Below are positions 8,315 to 16,264 of a stretch of DNA of 64,000 nt, piece by piece. The DNA comes from Planctomycetota bacterium (GTDB taxonomy: Bacteria > Planctomycetota > B15-G4): NCBI GenBank assembly GCA_020638905.1, contig JACKHP010000003.1, forward strand, positions 226,049 through 290,048, written 5' to 3'. A model generated the notes under the pieces. It saw nothing but the letters and a program-made list of their open reading frames with translations. It ran no database searches and was not told where the DNA came from. Made by a program: the position numbers and the translations under genes. Numbering within the stretch: the first letter of the stretch is position 1; each line of letters begins with the position of its first letter.

Positions 8315-9612
8315 GCGGGACCTCGGTGGGCAGGCAGCTCGACGCGCAGCGCGTCGGCCAGCACGCGGTACTCGTCGAGCGTGTCGTAGAGCTGGGCCGA
8401 GACGCGCAGCAGCCGGCGTCCCAGCAGGGTCATCACGGGGACCTCGATGCGGTGCTTCGTGAAGAGCGCGTCCTGCAGCGGATCGATGCCGTTCGCGAGC
8501 GGCGCGACGGGCGGCAGCGGCAGCACGAGCGCCGCGAGCGAGCCGAGCATCGACGCCGGCCCGAGCACGTCGAGCTCGAGCGCGTCGTCGAGCAGCGTGC
8601 GCGCGGCGATCGCGAGCGAGCGGTTGGCCGCCATGACCTCGGGCCATCCGCCGGGCAGACGCGTGCGCAGGAACTCGAGCGCCGCGGGGACGGACAGCAG
8701 CGCGCTCGGGTCGGAGGTACCCGTCCAGTCGAACTCGAGGTGCAGGCGCGAGCGGTCGGTGCGCGTCGCGTTCGCGCCGTGGCTGATGACGTGCGGACGG
8801 ATCGCGTCGCGCCGGTCCTCGCGCACCCACAGGAAGGCCGCGCCCTTCGGCGCGCAGACCCACTTGTGCAGGTTGCCGGTGTAGTACGCCGCGCCGAGCC
8901 GTCCGAGATCGAGCGGCAGCATGCCCGGCGCGTGGGCCCCGTCGACGAGCAGGTCGACGCCGCGCTCGGCCAGCTTTCGGACGAGCGCCGCGACCGGCAG
9001 CACGAGCCCCGAAGGACTCGTGACGTGGTCGATCATCGCCAGCTTCGTGCGCGGCGTGACCGCCGCGAGCACCCGCTCGACGACCGCGTCGTCCCCCGCC
9101 AGCGGGATCGGCAGCGCCGCGCGCACCACCTTCGCGCCCGTGCGCGCCGCGACGAACTCGGCCGCGTTCGTGCACGCGTTGTAGCCGTGATCGGTGACGA
9201 CGATCTCGTCGCCCGGCGCGAAGTCCAGCGAGCGCAGCACCGCGTTCACGCCGGTCGTCGCGTTCGGCACGAACACGAGGTCGTCCGGACGCGCGCCGAC
9301 GAACGCCGCGAGCTCGGTGCGCGCCGCGTCGAGCAGTCCCTCGAGCTCGCGCACCATGAAGCGGATCGGCTCGCGCTCCAGCCGGGTGCGGTACCCGTCC
9401 TGCACCGCGAGCACCGCCTTGGGACACGCGCCGAAGCTGCCGTGGTTCAGGAACACGATGTCGTCGTCGAGGTGCCAGAGCGAGCGCGCCGCGCGCGGCG
9501 TCGTGAGGTCGCCGTCCCACGGGAGCGCGGCGGAGGACGACGCGGACGCATGCGGCGCGGGCGACGACGAGTCGGCGGACGCGGACGAAGACGGCGTGCG
9601 GGACGGGCTCAT
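8311..9612 (-). CDS. Class V PLP-dependent aminotransferase, isopenicillin-N-epimerase-like
   Basis: The 433-residue fold-type-I PLP protein has FLNHGSFGACP (about 54-64), the cofactor pocket segment DLLVDGAHAPG (Asp224, His227), and the Schiff-base lysine in YTGNLHKWVCAPKG (Lys250). This pattern fits the epimerase/desulfurase-like class V group acting on amino-acid derivatives. The Ser/Ala-rich N-terminal 30 residues are low complexity and could mean the start is later. It is the first gene of a unit with the acetyltransferase (4-bp overlap) and the GT-C-like membrane protein. The reaction is not defined by sequence. Confidence 0.87.
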   Translation of the reverse strand: MSPSRTPSSSASADSSSPAPHASASSSAALPWDGDLTTPRAARSLWHLDDDIVFLNHGSFGACPKAVLAVQDGYRTRLEREPIRFMVRELEGLLDAARTELAAFVGARPDDLVFVPNATTGVNAVLRSLDFAPGDEIVVTDHGYNACTNAAEFVAARTGAKVVRAALPIPLAGDDAVVERVLAAVTPRTKLAMIDHVTSPSGLVLPVAALVRKLAERGVDLLVDGAHAPGMLPLDLGRLGAAYYTGNLHKWVCAPKGAAFLWVREDRRDAIRPHVISHGANATRTDRSRLHLEFDWTGTSDPSALLSVPAALEFLRTRLPGGWPEVMAANRSLAIAARTLLDDALELDVLGPASMLGSLAALVLPLPPVAPLANGIDPLQDALFTKHRIEVPVMTLLGRRLLRVSAQLYDTLDEYRVLADALRVELPAHRGPA

Positions 9613-9782
9613 GGCGGACGGATGCTCGCAGGCGGACGCGGGACGCCGCGCGGAATGCCGCGCGGAGTGCGATGGCCCGCATGATGGCACGCGGCGCCGC
9701 GGGTCGGACGGCGCGTGGGGCGTCCAGTTGTGCGACGGACGCTGCGGGGGGCGGTCCACTCCCCAGCCCGCCGCATCCCAGG

Positions 9783-9788
9783 TAGACT
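9783..9788 (+). promoter_or_regulatory. Putative -10 hexamer TAGACT before the beta-helix gene
   Basis: TAGACT lies 47 bp upstream of ATG 9836. No -35 of TTGACA type was seen at 16-18 bp. Confidence 0.4.
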
Positions 9789-9835
9789 CCGACCCGGAGG
9801 GACGTCCTGCCCACGCGGCATCCGGGAGCCAAGCC

Positions 9836-11140
9836 ATGACCGACCTGCGCACCACTCTGTCGTCGACCGCGCTGGTCGCGCTGCTCGCTCTGGGCCCCGT
9901 CGCCTCGGCGGCCGATGTCTGGACGGTCCCGGGCGACGCCGCGACGGTGCAGGGCGCCGTCGACCTGGCCGGGCCGGGGGACGTCGTGCTCGTCGCGCCG
10001 GGCGACTACCCCGAGGCGGTGACCGTGGTGGGCAAGGGCATCACCCTCGTCGCCGACGGCGCGGCCTCGCTCCTCCGCTGCTACGTGCGCGACGTCCCGG
10101 CGGGACAGGTGTTCGTGCTCGACGGCTTCACGCTCGATCCGCTCGCGGCACCCGGCGCGGCGATCACCGCCTTCGCCGCCGAGAACGACGACGGTCCGGT
10201 GCGCGTCCAGCACTGCACGATCCTGGGCAACGCGGGCTTCGCCGGATCGACGGCCACGAACTCACCGTCCAAGCAGGGTCTGCGCGCGGCGAGCGTGATC
10301 GACGCCCACGCCGCCTTCCACCACTGCACGATCGAGGGCGGCGACGGCGCCGACCTGACCGACGCAGGCGCGCAGTTCTTCGCCACCGCGGGAGGGCCGG
10401 GACTCACCATGATCCTCGCCGACGTGGCGCTCTACGACACGACCGTGAGTGGTGGACGCGGCGGGTCGTACCTCGACGCGACGACGCTGAACGCACCCCC
10501 GGGTGGCGTCGGCATCGACGTCGACACCTCGAGCGTGTCGGCCCACGGCACGACGCTCGTCGGCGGTGACGGAGGCGCCGGCAACTGCGTCGCATCCGTC
10601 TGCGGCAACGGCGGCAAGGGCGGCGACGGCATCGTCCAGCGCGGGAGCGGCGTGGCCTCGATCCTGCGCGGCGCGACGTTCGAGCCCGGCGCCGGCGGCG
10701 CCGCGGGCGGACCGGGCGCGTTCGCCGGACAACCGGGCAGCGACGTCCAGATGATCTCGGGCACGAAGACCGAGTACGTCCACGCCTATCGCGGGTTCGA
10801 CGCCGACTCGCCCGTGCGCGAAGGCGGCCCGCTCACGCTCACGTTCGAGGGCCAGGTCGGCGACACGCTCCTGCTGTTCGCCGCGCTGAACGGGGCGCAT
10901 CTCGCCAAGCCGCTGCACGAAGGCATCTTCCACCTCGGCGGCGCGCTGCTGCTGCCGGGCTTCTTCGTGGCCGTCATGCCCGATGGACTCGGCGGCGTGC
11001 TGCCGGTGTCGCTGACCGTCCCCGAACTGGGCGGATCGCTTCAAGCCGTCGACCTGCATCTCCAGGCCGTGAACGTCGCCGACGGTGTCGCCCTGCTCGG
11101 CCCACCCCAGGTCGTCACGATGCTCGACGCGTCGCTCTGA
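9836..11140 (+). CDS. Secreted right-handed beta-helix protein
   Basis: A signal peptide (about residues 1-25, ending VASAAD) precedes WTVPGDAATVQGAVDLAGPG and LVAPGDYPEAVTVVGKGITL, the opening of many pectate-lyase-like or DUF1565 beta-helices, followed by repeated short strands rich in Gly and Asp. The last 100 residues form a separate domain (FEGQVGDTLLLFAALNGA to the end) whose layout resembles the PFKGG module of other secreted proteins here, although PFKGG itself is replaced. The role is probably surface or matrix binding of polysaccharide; no catalytic residues can be assigned. It is preceded by TAGACT at 9783. Confidence 0.82.
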   Translation: MTDLRTTLSSTALVALLALGPVASAADVWTVPGDAATVQGAVDLAGPGDVVLVAPGDYPEAVTVVGKGITLVADGAASLLRCYVRDVPAGQVFVLDGFTLDPLAAPGAAITAFAAENDDGPVRVQHCTILGNAGFAGSTATNSPSKQGLRAASVIDAHAAFHHCTIEGGDGADLTDAGAQFFATAGGPGLTMILADVALYDTTVSGGRGGSYLDATTLNAPPGGVGIDVDTSSVSAHGTTLVGGDGGAGNCVASVCGNGGKGGDGIVQRGSGVASILRGATFEPGAGGAAGGPGAFAGQPGSDVQMISGTKTEYVHAYRGFDADSPVREGGPLTLTFEGQVGDTLLLFAALNGAHLAKPLHEGIFHLGGALLLPGFFVAVMPDGLGGVLPVSLTVPELGGSLQAVDLHLQAVNVADGVALLGPPQVVTMLDASL

Positions 11141-11280
11141 GGCGCCGCGTTCGCGCGACACGGCGCGCACTGCACCGACCTTCGCTCGCGCCCGCGGCCT
11201 TGGCGTCCAGGACCCGCCGCAGCTCGTCGCCGGGAGTCCCGCTTCGCGGAGCCTGCGACCTCGGCCACCCCCAGCCGATC

Positions 11281-11343
11281 GGCGTCGGATGACGCCCCGA
11301 GCAGAACGACGTTCTGCGTCAACAGGGCGAGTTCGGGGCTTTT
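11281..11343 (+). other. Nested inverted repeats followed by TTTT; terminator or attenuator-like element
   Basis: GGCGTC-GGAT-GACGCC (11281-11296) overlaps by three bases the left arm of a larger stem GCCCCGA (11294-11300)/TCGGGGC (11333-11339), which encloses a hairpin GCAGAAC-GAC-GTTCTGC (11301-11317) and is followed by TTTT. The first and second stems cannot form together. It may terminate transcription from the beta-helix gene or act on the sigma-like gene downstream. The 336 bp between 11140 and 11477 hold no other convincing frame. Confidence 0.5.
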
Positions 11344-11369
11344 GACCTGTTGCCCGACGTCCCAGCGAG

Positions 11370-11375
11370 TACCCT
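11370..11375 (+). promoter_or_regulatory. Putative -10 hexamer TACCCT before the sigma-like gene
   Basis: TACCCT lies 101 bp before ATG 11477. TTGACC occurs upstream at 11342, but the 22-bp spacing is too long for a normal -35. If used, the transcript would start inside the structured leader. Confidence 0.35.
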
Positions 11376-11379
11376 GATT

Positions 11380-11444
11380 CCGCCGTCGGGGAAGGGTCAC
11401 CCGCAAGGGTGGGTCCGGCGGTGCAGTGGCGGGCAGACCACTGC
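11380..11444 (+). ncRNA. Candidate structured 5' leader RNA of the sigma-like gene
   Basis: Three stems are visible: CCGCCG (11380-11385) with CGGCGG (11416-11421) enclosing CACCC-GCAA-GGGTG (11398-11411, a GNRA tetraloop), then GCAGTGG (11423-11429) with CCACTGC (11438-11444). The element ends 32 bases before ATG 11477. I could not match it to a known riboswitch consensus that I can recall (cobalamin, c-di-GMP, TPP and glycine were considered). It may be a regulatory leader or simply GC-driven pairing; the tetraloop and compact nesting favour the former. Confidence 0.4.
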
Positions 11445-11476
11445 GTGGACCGGTGACGGCAGGCCGGAACTCGGGC

Positions 11477-13174
11477 ATGGCCAACGACGAGCAACTGCAG
11501 CGCGGGCACGACGGTGCGCCGTCCGCTCCGCTCGTCGCCACGATCCGCAGGGTGCTGGGCAAGGACGCGGCGCGGCTGCCCGACCCGTTCGACCTGGGTG
11601 ACCCGACGCACGTCGACGCGGCCGCGCGTCCACTGCTGCGGCGCTTCTACGAGCGTGCCGACGCGGCGTGCTTCTCGCCGCTCGTCGAGCTGACCTGCGA
11701 GTTTCTCGCGCCGGTGGCGCTCGACGTCGTGCGCGAGGTCGGACTCCCGCTGTCGGACGACAGCATGCTCGGCGCGTTCTACGGTGCGCTGTTCTGCGAC
11801 ACGCGTCCGGCGCAGGTCGACGTGCGCGACTTCCTCTCGTTCGCCGAGCGCAAGCTGCGCGTGCTCGCCGAGGCGCGCGTGAAGTGGTTCGCCGCGCGAC
11901 CGATCCCGCACCTCGAACGCTTGCCGAGCGGACTGCCTGCGCCGCGCTCGGCGTACCCCGGTGCGCCGGACGAAGGCGACCCGATCGAGGAGCCGCAGTC
12001 GATCGACAAGCTCGTGCCGAGCGGTGCGCCGCCGATCGCCGCCGCGATCGACTTCGAGCACCTCGGTTTCACCTTCACCTGGTTGGTGGAGACGCTCTAC
12101 TACCGCCTCGATCAGGCCCAGCGCGTCGTGCTGCGCGCCGCCGAGATCGAAGGCAAGTCACCCCGCCAGATCGCCGAAAGATCGGAGGTGGACGTGTCCG
12201 AAGCCACCGCCCGCCTCGACTCCGCCCGCGCCGCGCTCGCGCACTCGATCGAGGACGTCTGCGAGCGCCTCGCCGGCAAGGCCCGCCGCGCCGGCTGCAC
12301 GCTCTCCGGCAAGCGCCCCGACGAGATCACCGCCGAGGACGTCGCGAAGCACCTCGTCGAATGCGACGCCTGCGTGAAGTCGCTCGACGCGGTGAGCGCG
12401 CAACGCGAAGCGCTCGTCGTGCTCGGCAGTCCGCGCGACCCGAAGACGTCGCGTGTCGCCGCGCTCGTCGCCGACGCGCACGGAAAGGGCAAGGAGGCGC
12501 TGGCGAACTTCTTGTACGAACTGGCTCGCGCGTGCACAGACCAATCTCCATCATTCCACAGGCGGGCCGAGCAGATACTCAGACCAGAGCCACCACACCA
12601 GATCCTCGAAGATGTGGATCAGTTGCGCTCACGCTCAGCCGAGTCCGTCGAGGCGATTGATCCGGCGAGCCAGGAACAGTGGGTTGCGCTCACACGCACC
12701 GTAGTCGCCGCCTTGGAAAGAGTCGAAGGCGAGACTGCTCGCGTGTTGCTTCGAAAGGCCTACTGCGAAGTCCTCGACAGTGACTGGGATACCGCGCAGG
12801 AGTTGCTCACCAAGGCAGTTGATGTTGCCGAGGGCCCCTTCAAAGACACCTGCCGCCATGCACTCCTCACGGCATTGTCAGAGTCGGGCAGGCACCAAGA
12901 CGCGATCGACCTTGCTCGCGTGATGCTTTCCCATGGCACGTCCGCCAAAGCCGCGTGGTACGGCATCTGGCGCTCGCTGGCCCTCCTGGGAAGGGTCGAC
13001 GAATGCGCTCACGCGGCGATTCAGTTTCGTGCCACCGATGCGATTCCATCTGCGCGGGAAGCGTGGGCAACACAGATTCGCGAAGCGGCTGAGGAACTCT
13101 CCGCAATCCTGAGGTGCAAGCCGAGCGATATTCATGAAGCTCTCGGACTCGCTGAGCTGGAGGCGGGATCATGA
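11477..13174 (+). CDS. Sigma-factor-like protein with zinc finger and helical-repeat tail
   Basis: The 565-residue protein has a helical region with FLSFAERKLRVLAEARVKWF (about 110-135), reminiscent of ECF sigma region 2, then LDQAQRVVLRAAEIEG and QIAERSEVDVSEATARL (about 215-245), a region-4-like helix-turn-helix, and a short Cys/His motif HLVECDACVKSL (H-x3-C-x2-C) like the zinc finger of anti-sigma factors. Beyond about codon 355 GC drops sharply and the protein becomes a TPR-like helical array. Sigma and anti-sigma-like parts in one chain suggest a self-contained regulator. ATG 11477 was preferred to an upstream frame start because of the structured leader; its Shine-Dalgarno is weak. ATGA overlap couples it to the next gene. 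Confidence 0.6.
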   Translation: MANDEQLQRGHDGAPSAPLVATIRRVLGKDAARLPDPFDLGDPTHVDAAARPLLRRFYERADAACFSPLVELTCEFLAPVALDVVREVGLPLSDDSMLGAFYGALFCDTRPAQVDVRDFLSFAERKLRVLAEARVKWFAARPIPHLERLPSGLPAPRSAYPGAPDEGDPIEEPQSIDKLVPSGAPPIAAAIDFEHLGFTFTWLVETLYYRLDQAQRVVLRAAEIEGKSPRQIAERSEVDVSEATARLDSARAALAHSIEDVCERLAGKARRAGCTLSGKRPDEITAEDVAKHLVECDACVKSLDAVSAQREALVVLGSPRDPKTSRVAALVADAHGKGKEALANFLYELARACTDQSPSFHRRAEQILRPEPPHQILEDVDQLRSRSAESVEAIDPASQEQWVALTRTVVAALERVEGETARVLLRKAYCEVLDSDWDTAQELLTKAVDVAEGPFKDTCRHALLTALSESGRHQDAIDLARVMLSHGTSAKAAWYGIWRSLALLGRVDECAHAAIQFRATDAIPSAREAWATQIREAAEELSAILRCKPSDIHEALGLAELEAGS

Positions 13175-13605
13175 GGCCGCCGAAGCAGCCTCGCATCATC
13201 GTCCTGCTGTTGGCTCTGGTTTTCGGCCACCAGGCGGGACTCGCATCCCAGCGTGGACCCTACTCGGCCGGCGGCGGAACACTTCCAGATCCTCCGACCT
13301 CGACCCCGCACCCCAGTAGCTACCAGCCCGGCGTCGGCACGCCCCCCACCGGCAAGGTCGTCGGCCCGCTCCCCTCCTTCATCTACTCGACGGTCAGTGA
13401 CCGCTTCCTGCTCGTGCTGCGCCGGACGGACGGCAGCATCGTCGACGTGGCCCGCGCGCGCTCGCGCCACGAAGCCGTGCTCAGCGGACCCGAGGGCGAG
13501 TCGCTGCGGCTCGACGTGATCCCGCTGGACGGCGCGGGCGTCCCGATCCTCGGCATTCCCGTCGAGATCGGCGTGTCGGTCGCGGTGGCGATCGGCGCGC
13601 GCTGA
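13171..13605 (+). CDS. Small secreted protein of unknown function
   Basis: Not recognised. The 144-residue product has a signal peptide (IIVLLLALVFGHQAGLASQ), a Pro/Gly/Ser/Thr-rich linker, and a C-terminal beta-rich domain of about 85 residues (FIYSTVSDRFLLVLRRTDGS onwards). Its ATG overlaps the stop of the sigma-like gene by 4 bp, so the pair is translationally coupled; the secreted product may be part of the same signalling unit. Its stop is 1 bp from the stop of the convergent DinB-like gene, leaving no room for a terminator between them. Confidence 0.7.
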   Translation: MRPPKQPRIIVLLLALVFGHQAGLASQRGPYSAGGGTLPDPPTSTPHPSSYQPGVGTPPTGKVVGPLPSFIYSTVSDRFLLVLRRTDGSIVDVARARSRHEAVLSGPEGESLRLDVIPLDGAGVPILGIPVEIGVSVAVAIGAR

Positions 13606-13606
13606 G

Positions 13607-14101
13607 TCACGACACGCGGTCGACCCCCACCCATGCGTTCGACGTGCCGAGGTCGCTCGCGCCGCTGGCCTTGGCGTACAGGAAGAGCTGCAGCTTGTAT
13701 CCCGTGAGCCACTTGAGCGGGCCCTCGAGCACGGCCACGCCGAGCGGGACCTCGACGCCGGTGGGCAGCGTGACGACGCGCGTCTCGAGCTCGTGCTCGG
13801 TGACCTCGGCGAACCACGCGCCGAGCTCGTTCTTCTGACGCGCCATCGCGGCGGGGAAGCCGGCGGCCGGCATCTCCTTGACGTGCGCGGTGAGCGCGGC
13901 CCACTGGCTCCAGTCGCCGGAGAGCATGCAACGCACGGGCGCGATGCCGCACACCGCGAGGTAGCGCAGCAGCTCGAGCGTCGAGCGCTGGCCGTCCGAC
14001 GGACGGTAGTCGAACGCGGCCGCATCGAGCTTGCCGTGCAGGTGCAGGCAGATGTCGCACTCGCGCAGCATGGCGGCGGCGAGCTGGTCCTTGGTGATCA
14101 C
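13607..14101 (-). CDS. DinB-like four-helix protein
   Basis: The 164-residue product is helical, with LDAAAFDYRPSDGQRSTLEL and a C-terminal LTGYKLQLFLYAKASG, the arrangement of DinB/DUF1569-like four-helix proteins that often bind a divalent metal through histidines. The usual His triad is not obvious. GTG 14101 is preferred over longer ATG starts: GAGG stands nine bases before it and TACACT lies 50 bp upstream. No substrate can be inferred. Confidence 0.65.
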   Translation of the reverse strand: MITKDQLAAAMLRECDICLHLHGKLDAAAFDYRPSDGQRSTLELLRYLAVCGIAPVRCMLSGDWSQWAALTAHVKEMPAAGFPAAMARQKNELGAWFAEVTEHELETRVVTLPTGVEVPLGVAVLEGPLKWLTGYKLQLFLYAKASGASDLGTSNAWVGVDRVS

Positions 14102-14151
14102 GGGTGTGTCCTCGGGGACGGGAAGGTCCGCGTCTCCGGCGGACGTCGGGG

Positions 14152-14157
14152 AGTGTA
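14152..14157 (-). promoter_or_regulatory. Putative -10 hexamer TACACT before the DinB-like gene
   Basis: TACACT lies 50 bp upstream of GTG 14101 and helps to decide that start. Confidence 0.4.
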
Positions 14158-14261
14158 CCCATCGCGACCCGCGAGACGCGCCCACGCGATCCATGCACGC
14201 TCGATGCATCAACGCTCGGCCGACGCGCGACGTCGTCCGCCACGCCACCCCCGCGCGCGTC

Positions 14262-14777
14262 TCAGCGGTACGTCGGACGCCCCGCGTCGCGCCACCTCGC
14301 GTTCGCCGCGCGCAGCACGTCCGGCTGCAGCTTGAGCACCTTCACGAAGCGGCTCACGGCGATCCGCAGCGCGGACGCGGCCATCAGCGGATCGTCGCCG
14401 GCGGCCGCGAGCACGTCGAGCGCCTCGGCCACGAGCGCCGGCGCGTCGGCGTGCCCCTCGCTCACCGCGAGGCGCGCGCCGCCCGTCCGGCGGACGAAGA
14501 GCTCCGACGGCTCGAAGCCCTCGAGCTCGACCGGCGTGCGCACCTCGGCCGCCAGCCGGCGCCGCAGCCGCAGCAGCGCCTGCTCGCGGTTGCGCGTGGC
14601 CTCGCGGCTCTCGGCCGCCAGCGCCACCACCCCCGTGGGACGGTGCACGAGCCGCATCGCCGTCGAGACCTTGTTCCGGTGCTGTCCCCCGGGACCGCTG
14701 GCGCGCGTGGGCGTGGCCGAGACCTCGGCCAGCAGGGCCTCGTCGGACAGGCAGGCGGGATGGACGTGACGCTGCAT
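14262..14777 (-). CDS. GGQ-domain release-factor-like protein (RF-1 domain)
   Basis: This short protein (171 aa) contains the peptidyl-tRNA hydrolysis loop ASGPGGQHRNKVSTAMRL with GGQ at residues 30-32 near the N-terminus, then a basic helix (EATRNREQALLRLRRRLAAE), as in stand-alone RF-1-domain proteins. It lacks the codon-recognition domains of RF1/RF2. The best-known relative, ArfB/YaeJ, rescues stalled ribosomes, but its long basic C-terminal tail in the mRNA channel is not clearly present: the last 90 residues are mostly neutral helices. It may be a rescue factor or another GGQ hydrolase. ATG 14777 is chosen; GTG 14783 is possible. Confidence 0.82.
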   Translation of the reverse strand: MQRHVHPACLSDEALLAEVSATPTRASGPGGQHRNKVSTAMRLVHRPTGVVALAAESREATRNREQALLRLRRRLAAEVRTPVELEGFEPSELFVRRTGGARLAVSEGHADAPALVAEALDVLAAAGDDPLMAASALRIAVSRFVKVLKLQPDVLRAANARWRDAGRPTYR

Positions 14778-14835
14778 GAACACCCATCGGCGGCCGCGCA
14801 CGGCCTCGGATCGGCCCCTGCGGCCCGATCGCCGA

Positions 14836-14865
14836 TGGACAGGCGCGACGTGGTGACGATACCCT
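14836..14865 (+). promoter_or_regulatory. Putative promoter, TGGACA-N18-TACCCT
   Basis: A -35-like TGGACA (14836-14841) and a -10-like TACCCT (14860-14865) with an 18-bp spacer lie 55 bp upstream of the Cys-rich lipoprotein start. This is one of the two best-formed promoter candidates in the window. Confidence 0.5.
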
Positions 14866-14920
14866 ATCGACTTGCCGGCCACCGGCTGCTCCACATCCCG
14901 CACACTTCCGAGGTTCTCCC

Positions 14921-15151
14921 ATGCGCAACCTGCTCTCGATCGCCGCCGTCGCCCTGCTGCTCGCCGGTTGCGGTTCCCCCGTCCAGGCCGACCAGGCCGC
15001 CACCATCGCGACGCCCGAGTGCGCCGCCGAGGGCCACTGCTCGGCCGAGATGAAGGCCAAGTGCGAAGCCGGTGGCGAGTGCACCGCCGAGCAGAAGGCC
15101 GAGTGCGCCGAGAAGAAGGCCTGCTGCGCCGAGGGCAAGGCCGACACCTGA
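14921..15151 (+). CDS. Small Cys-rich lipoprotein
   Basis: A 76-residue precursor with a clear lipobox (ALLLAGC, Cys17) gives a mature protein of about 60 residues with repeated ECxAE and KCE units (CAAEGHCSAEMKAKCEAGGE) and seven cysteines beyond the lipid-anchored one. The spacing suggests disulfides or metal binding in the envelope; no family is recognised. It has a good promoter candidate at 14836-14865 and is followed directly by the G/C homopolymer block. Confidence 0.75.
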   Translation: MRNLLSIAAVALLLAGCGSPVQADQAATIATPECAAEGHCSAEMKAKCEAGGECTAEQKAECAEKKACCAEGKADT

Positions 15152-15207
15152 TCGGTCGTCCCCACGCATCGCGACCGACGCGCGACGCGCGCCGGTCGTC
15201 GTCCCGG

Positions 15208-15277
15208 AGGGGGGGGGCCCCCCCCCGGGGGGCGCCGCCCCGGGGGGGGGGGGGGGGGGGGTGGCCCCCCCCCCCCC
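15208..15277. repeat. G/C homopolymer block
   Basis: Runs of G and C alternate for about 70 bp, including a run of 20 G (15242-15261) and one of 13 C (15265-15277). The G runs can fold into a quadruplex and the alternating G and C runs into hairpins. It lies 57 bp after the Cys-rich lipoprotein stop and before the convergent secreted-protein operon. Such a tract could be a strong transcription or replication barrier, or an assembly artefact; read support is needed to decide. The rest of 15152-15328 has no gene. Confidence 0.8.
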
Positions 15278-15328
15278 ACGACTCAACGCGCAACGGCGAG
15301 GCGACGCGTCAGAGCGCCGGCCAGCGAG

Positions 15329-16264
15329 TCAGTCCCCGTTGTAGGCACCGTCCCAGGTCGGGTAGGGATGCTCCTGCAGGAAGCTCGCCGTGGAGACGAC
15401 GCCCAGCGGCTGGAGGGTGCCATCCTGGTTCCAGTCCACGATGAGTGCCCATTGTTTCTCGTTCAGACTCTTCTGCCATCGAGGCGTGGGCGCCACGCCC
15501 ACGACGAAGCCCAGCCCCGGGATCACGCTGGTGAACAGGTCGCGTGCGACGTCGAGATCCGGCATCGACGCAGAGGACATCAGGGGGTCGGCGACGCCGT
15601 CGCTGTCGTGATCCAGGAAGCACTCGCACTCGACGTCGTACTCCCAGACCTCGGCACAACCGGCAGAAGGCTCCGACGGGCAGTACCTCAGCATGAGCAG
15701 CCGGTCATGCTGGCCATACGGACTGCACACCATGGCCCAGACCGGCCAGTCCTCCGGGGTCTCCAGCGCCTCCGAACGGACGATGCGGGGATTCGAGCAC
15801 ACGGTGAGTTCCGCTCCCGCAGCCGGATTGAATGCGGATCCGATGGCGGACGGCGGGACGAACGTCCATTTCTCGATGACGAGCTCGCCCCCGCGCTCTG
15901 CCCAGCCCGCGACGTACATGACATCGGTGGTCCCGGCCCGAGGCGTCATCGCCATCGGACGGAAGGAGACGGGAATCTCCTGCGTGATCCACTTCGGCTT
16001 CGCGGTGCCGTGCCGGATGCCCCAGTCGATGGAGATCGACGAGCCCTGGCCCGTCGAGTCGTATCGCCCCTGGACCCTGACACGATTCGGCGACGTCCCC
16101 ATGTCGACCTCGAAACTGGCACACCACCCGATGCCGAAGCTCGCGTGCAGCTCCGACGGCAGCGCCACGACGACATCGACCGGCGGGCTCCAGGACAACA
16201 CGAGACATGCGACGATCACGAGCCGGAACGCCGCCCACGAATCACCTTCTCGGGAGACGCTCAT
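15329..16264 (-). CDS. Secreted protein of unknown function with a Ca-binding-like loop
   Basis: Not recognised. The 311-residue product has a signal-type hydrophobic segment (AFRLVIVACLVLSWSPP) and a beta-rich body with seven or eight cysteines. DHDSDGVADPL (about residue 215) matches the Ca-binding loops of thrombospondin type 3 or dockerin-like proteins, and VDWNQDGTLQP near the end is a second such loop. ATG 16264 overlaps the stop of the upstream HExxH gene by 4 bp. GC is visibly below the window average (near 60%), with codons rare elsewhere here, so the pair may have been acquired by transfer. Confidence 0.65.
   Translation of the reverse strand: MSVSREGDSWAAFRLVIVACLVLSWSPPVDVVVALPSELHASFGIGWCASFEVDMGTSPNRVRVQGRYDSTGQGSSISIDWGIRHGTAKPKWITQEIPVSFRPMAMTPRAGTTDVMYVAGWAERGGELVIEKWTFVPPSAIGSAFNPAAGAELTVCSNPRIVRSEALETPEDWPVWAMVCSPYGQHDRLLMLRYCPSEPSAGCAEVWEYDVECECFLDHDSDGVADPLMSSASMPDLDVARDLFTSVIPGLGFVVGVAPTPRWQKSLNEKQWALIVDWNQDGTLQPLGVVSTASFLQEHPYPTWDGAYNGD

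Noticed and set aside
11380..11444. Cobalamin or c-di-GMP riboswitch upstream of the sigma-like gene
   Set aside because: The region has stems and a GNRA loop, but I cannot find the conserved core strings of either class, and the downstream gene is not of the expected kind.
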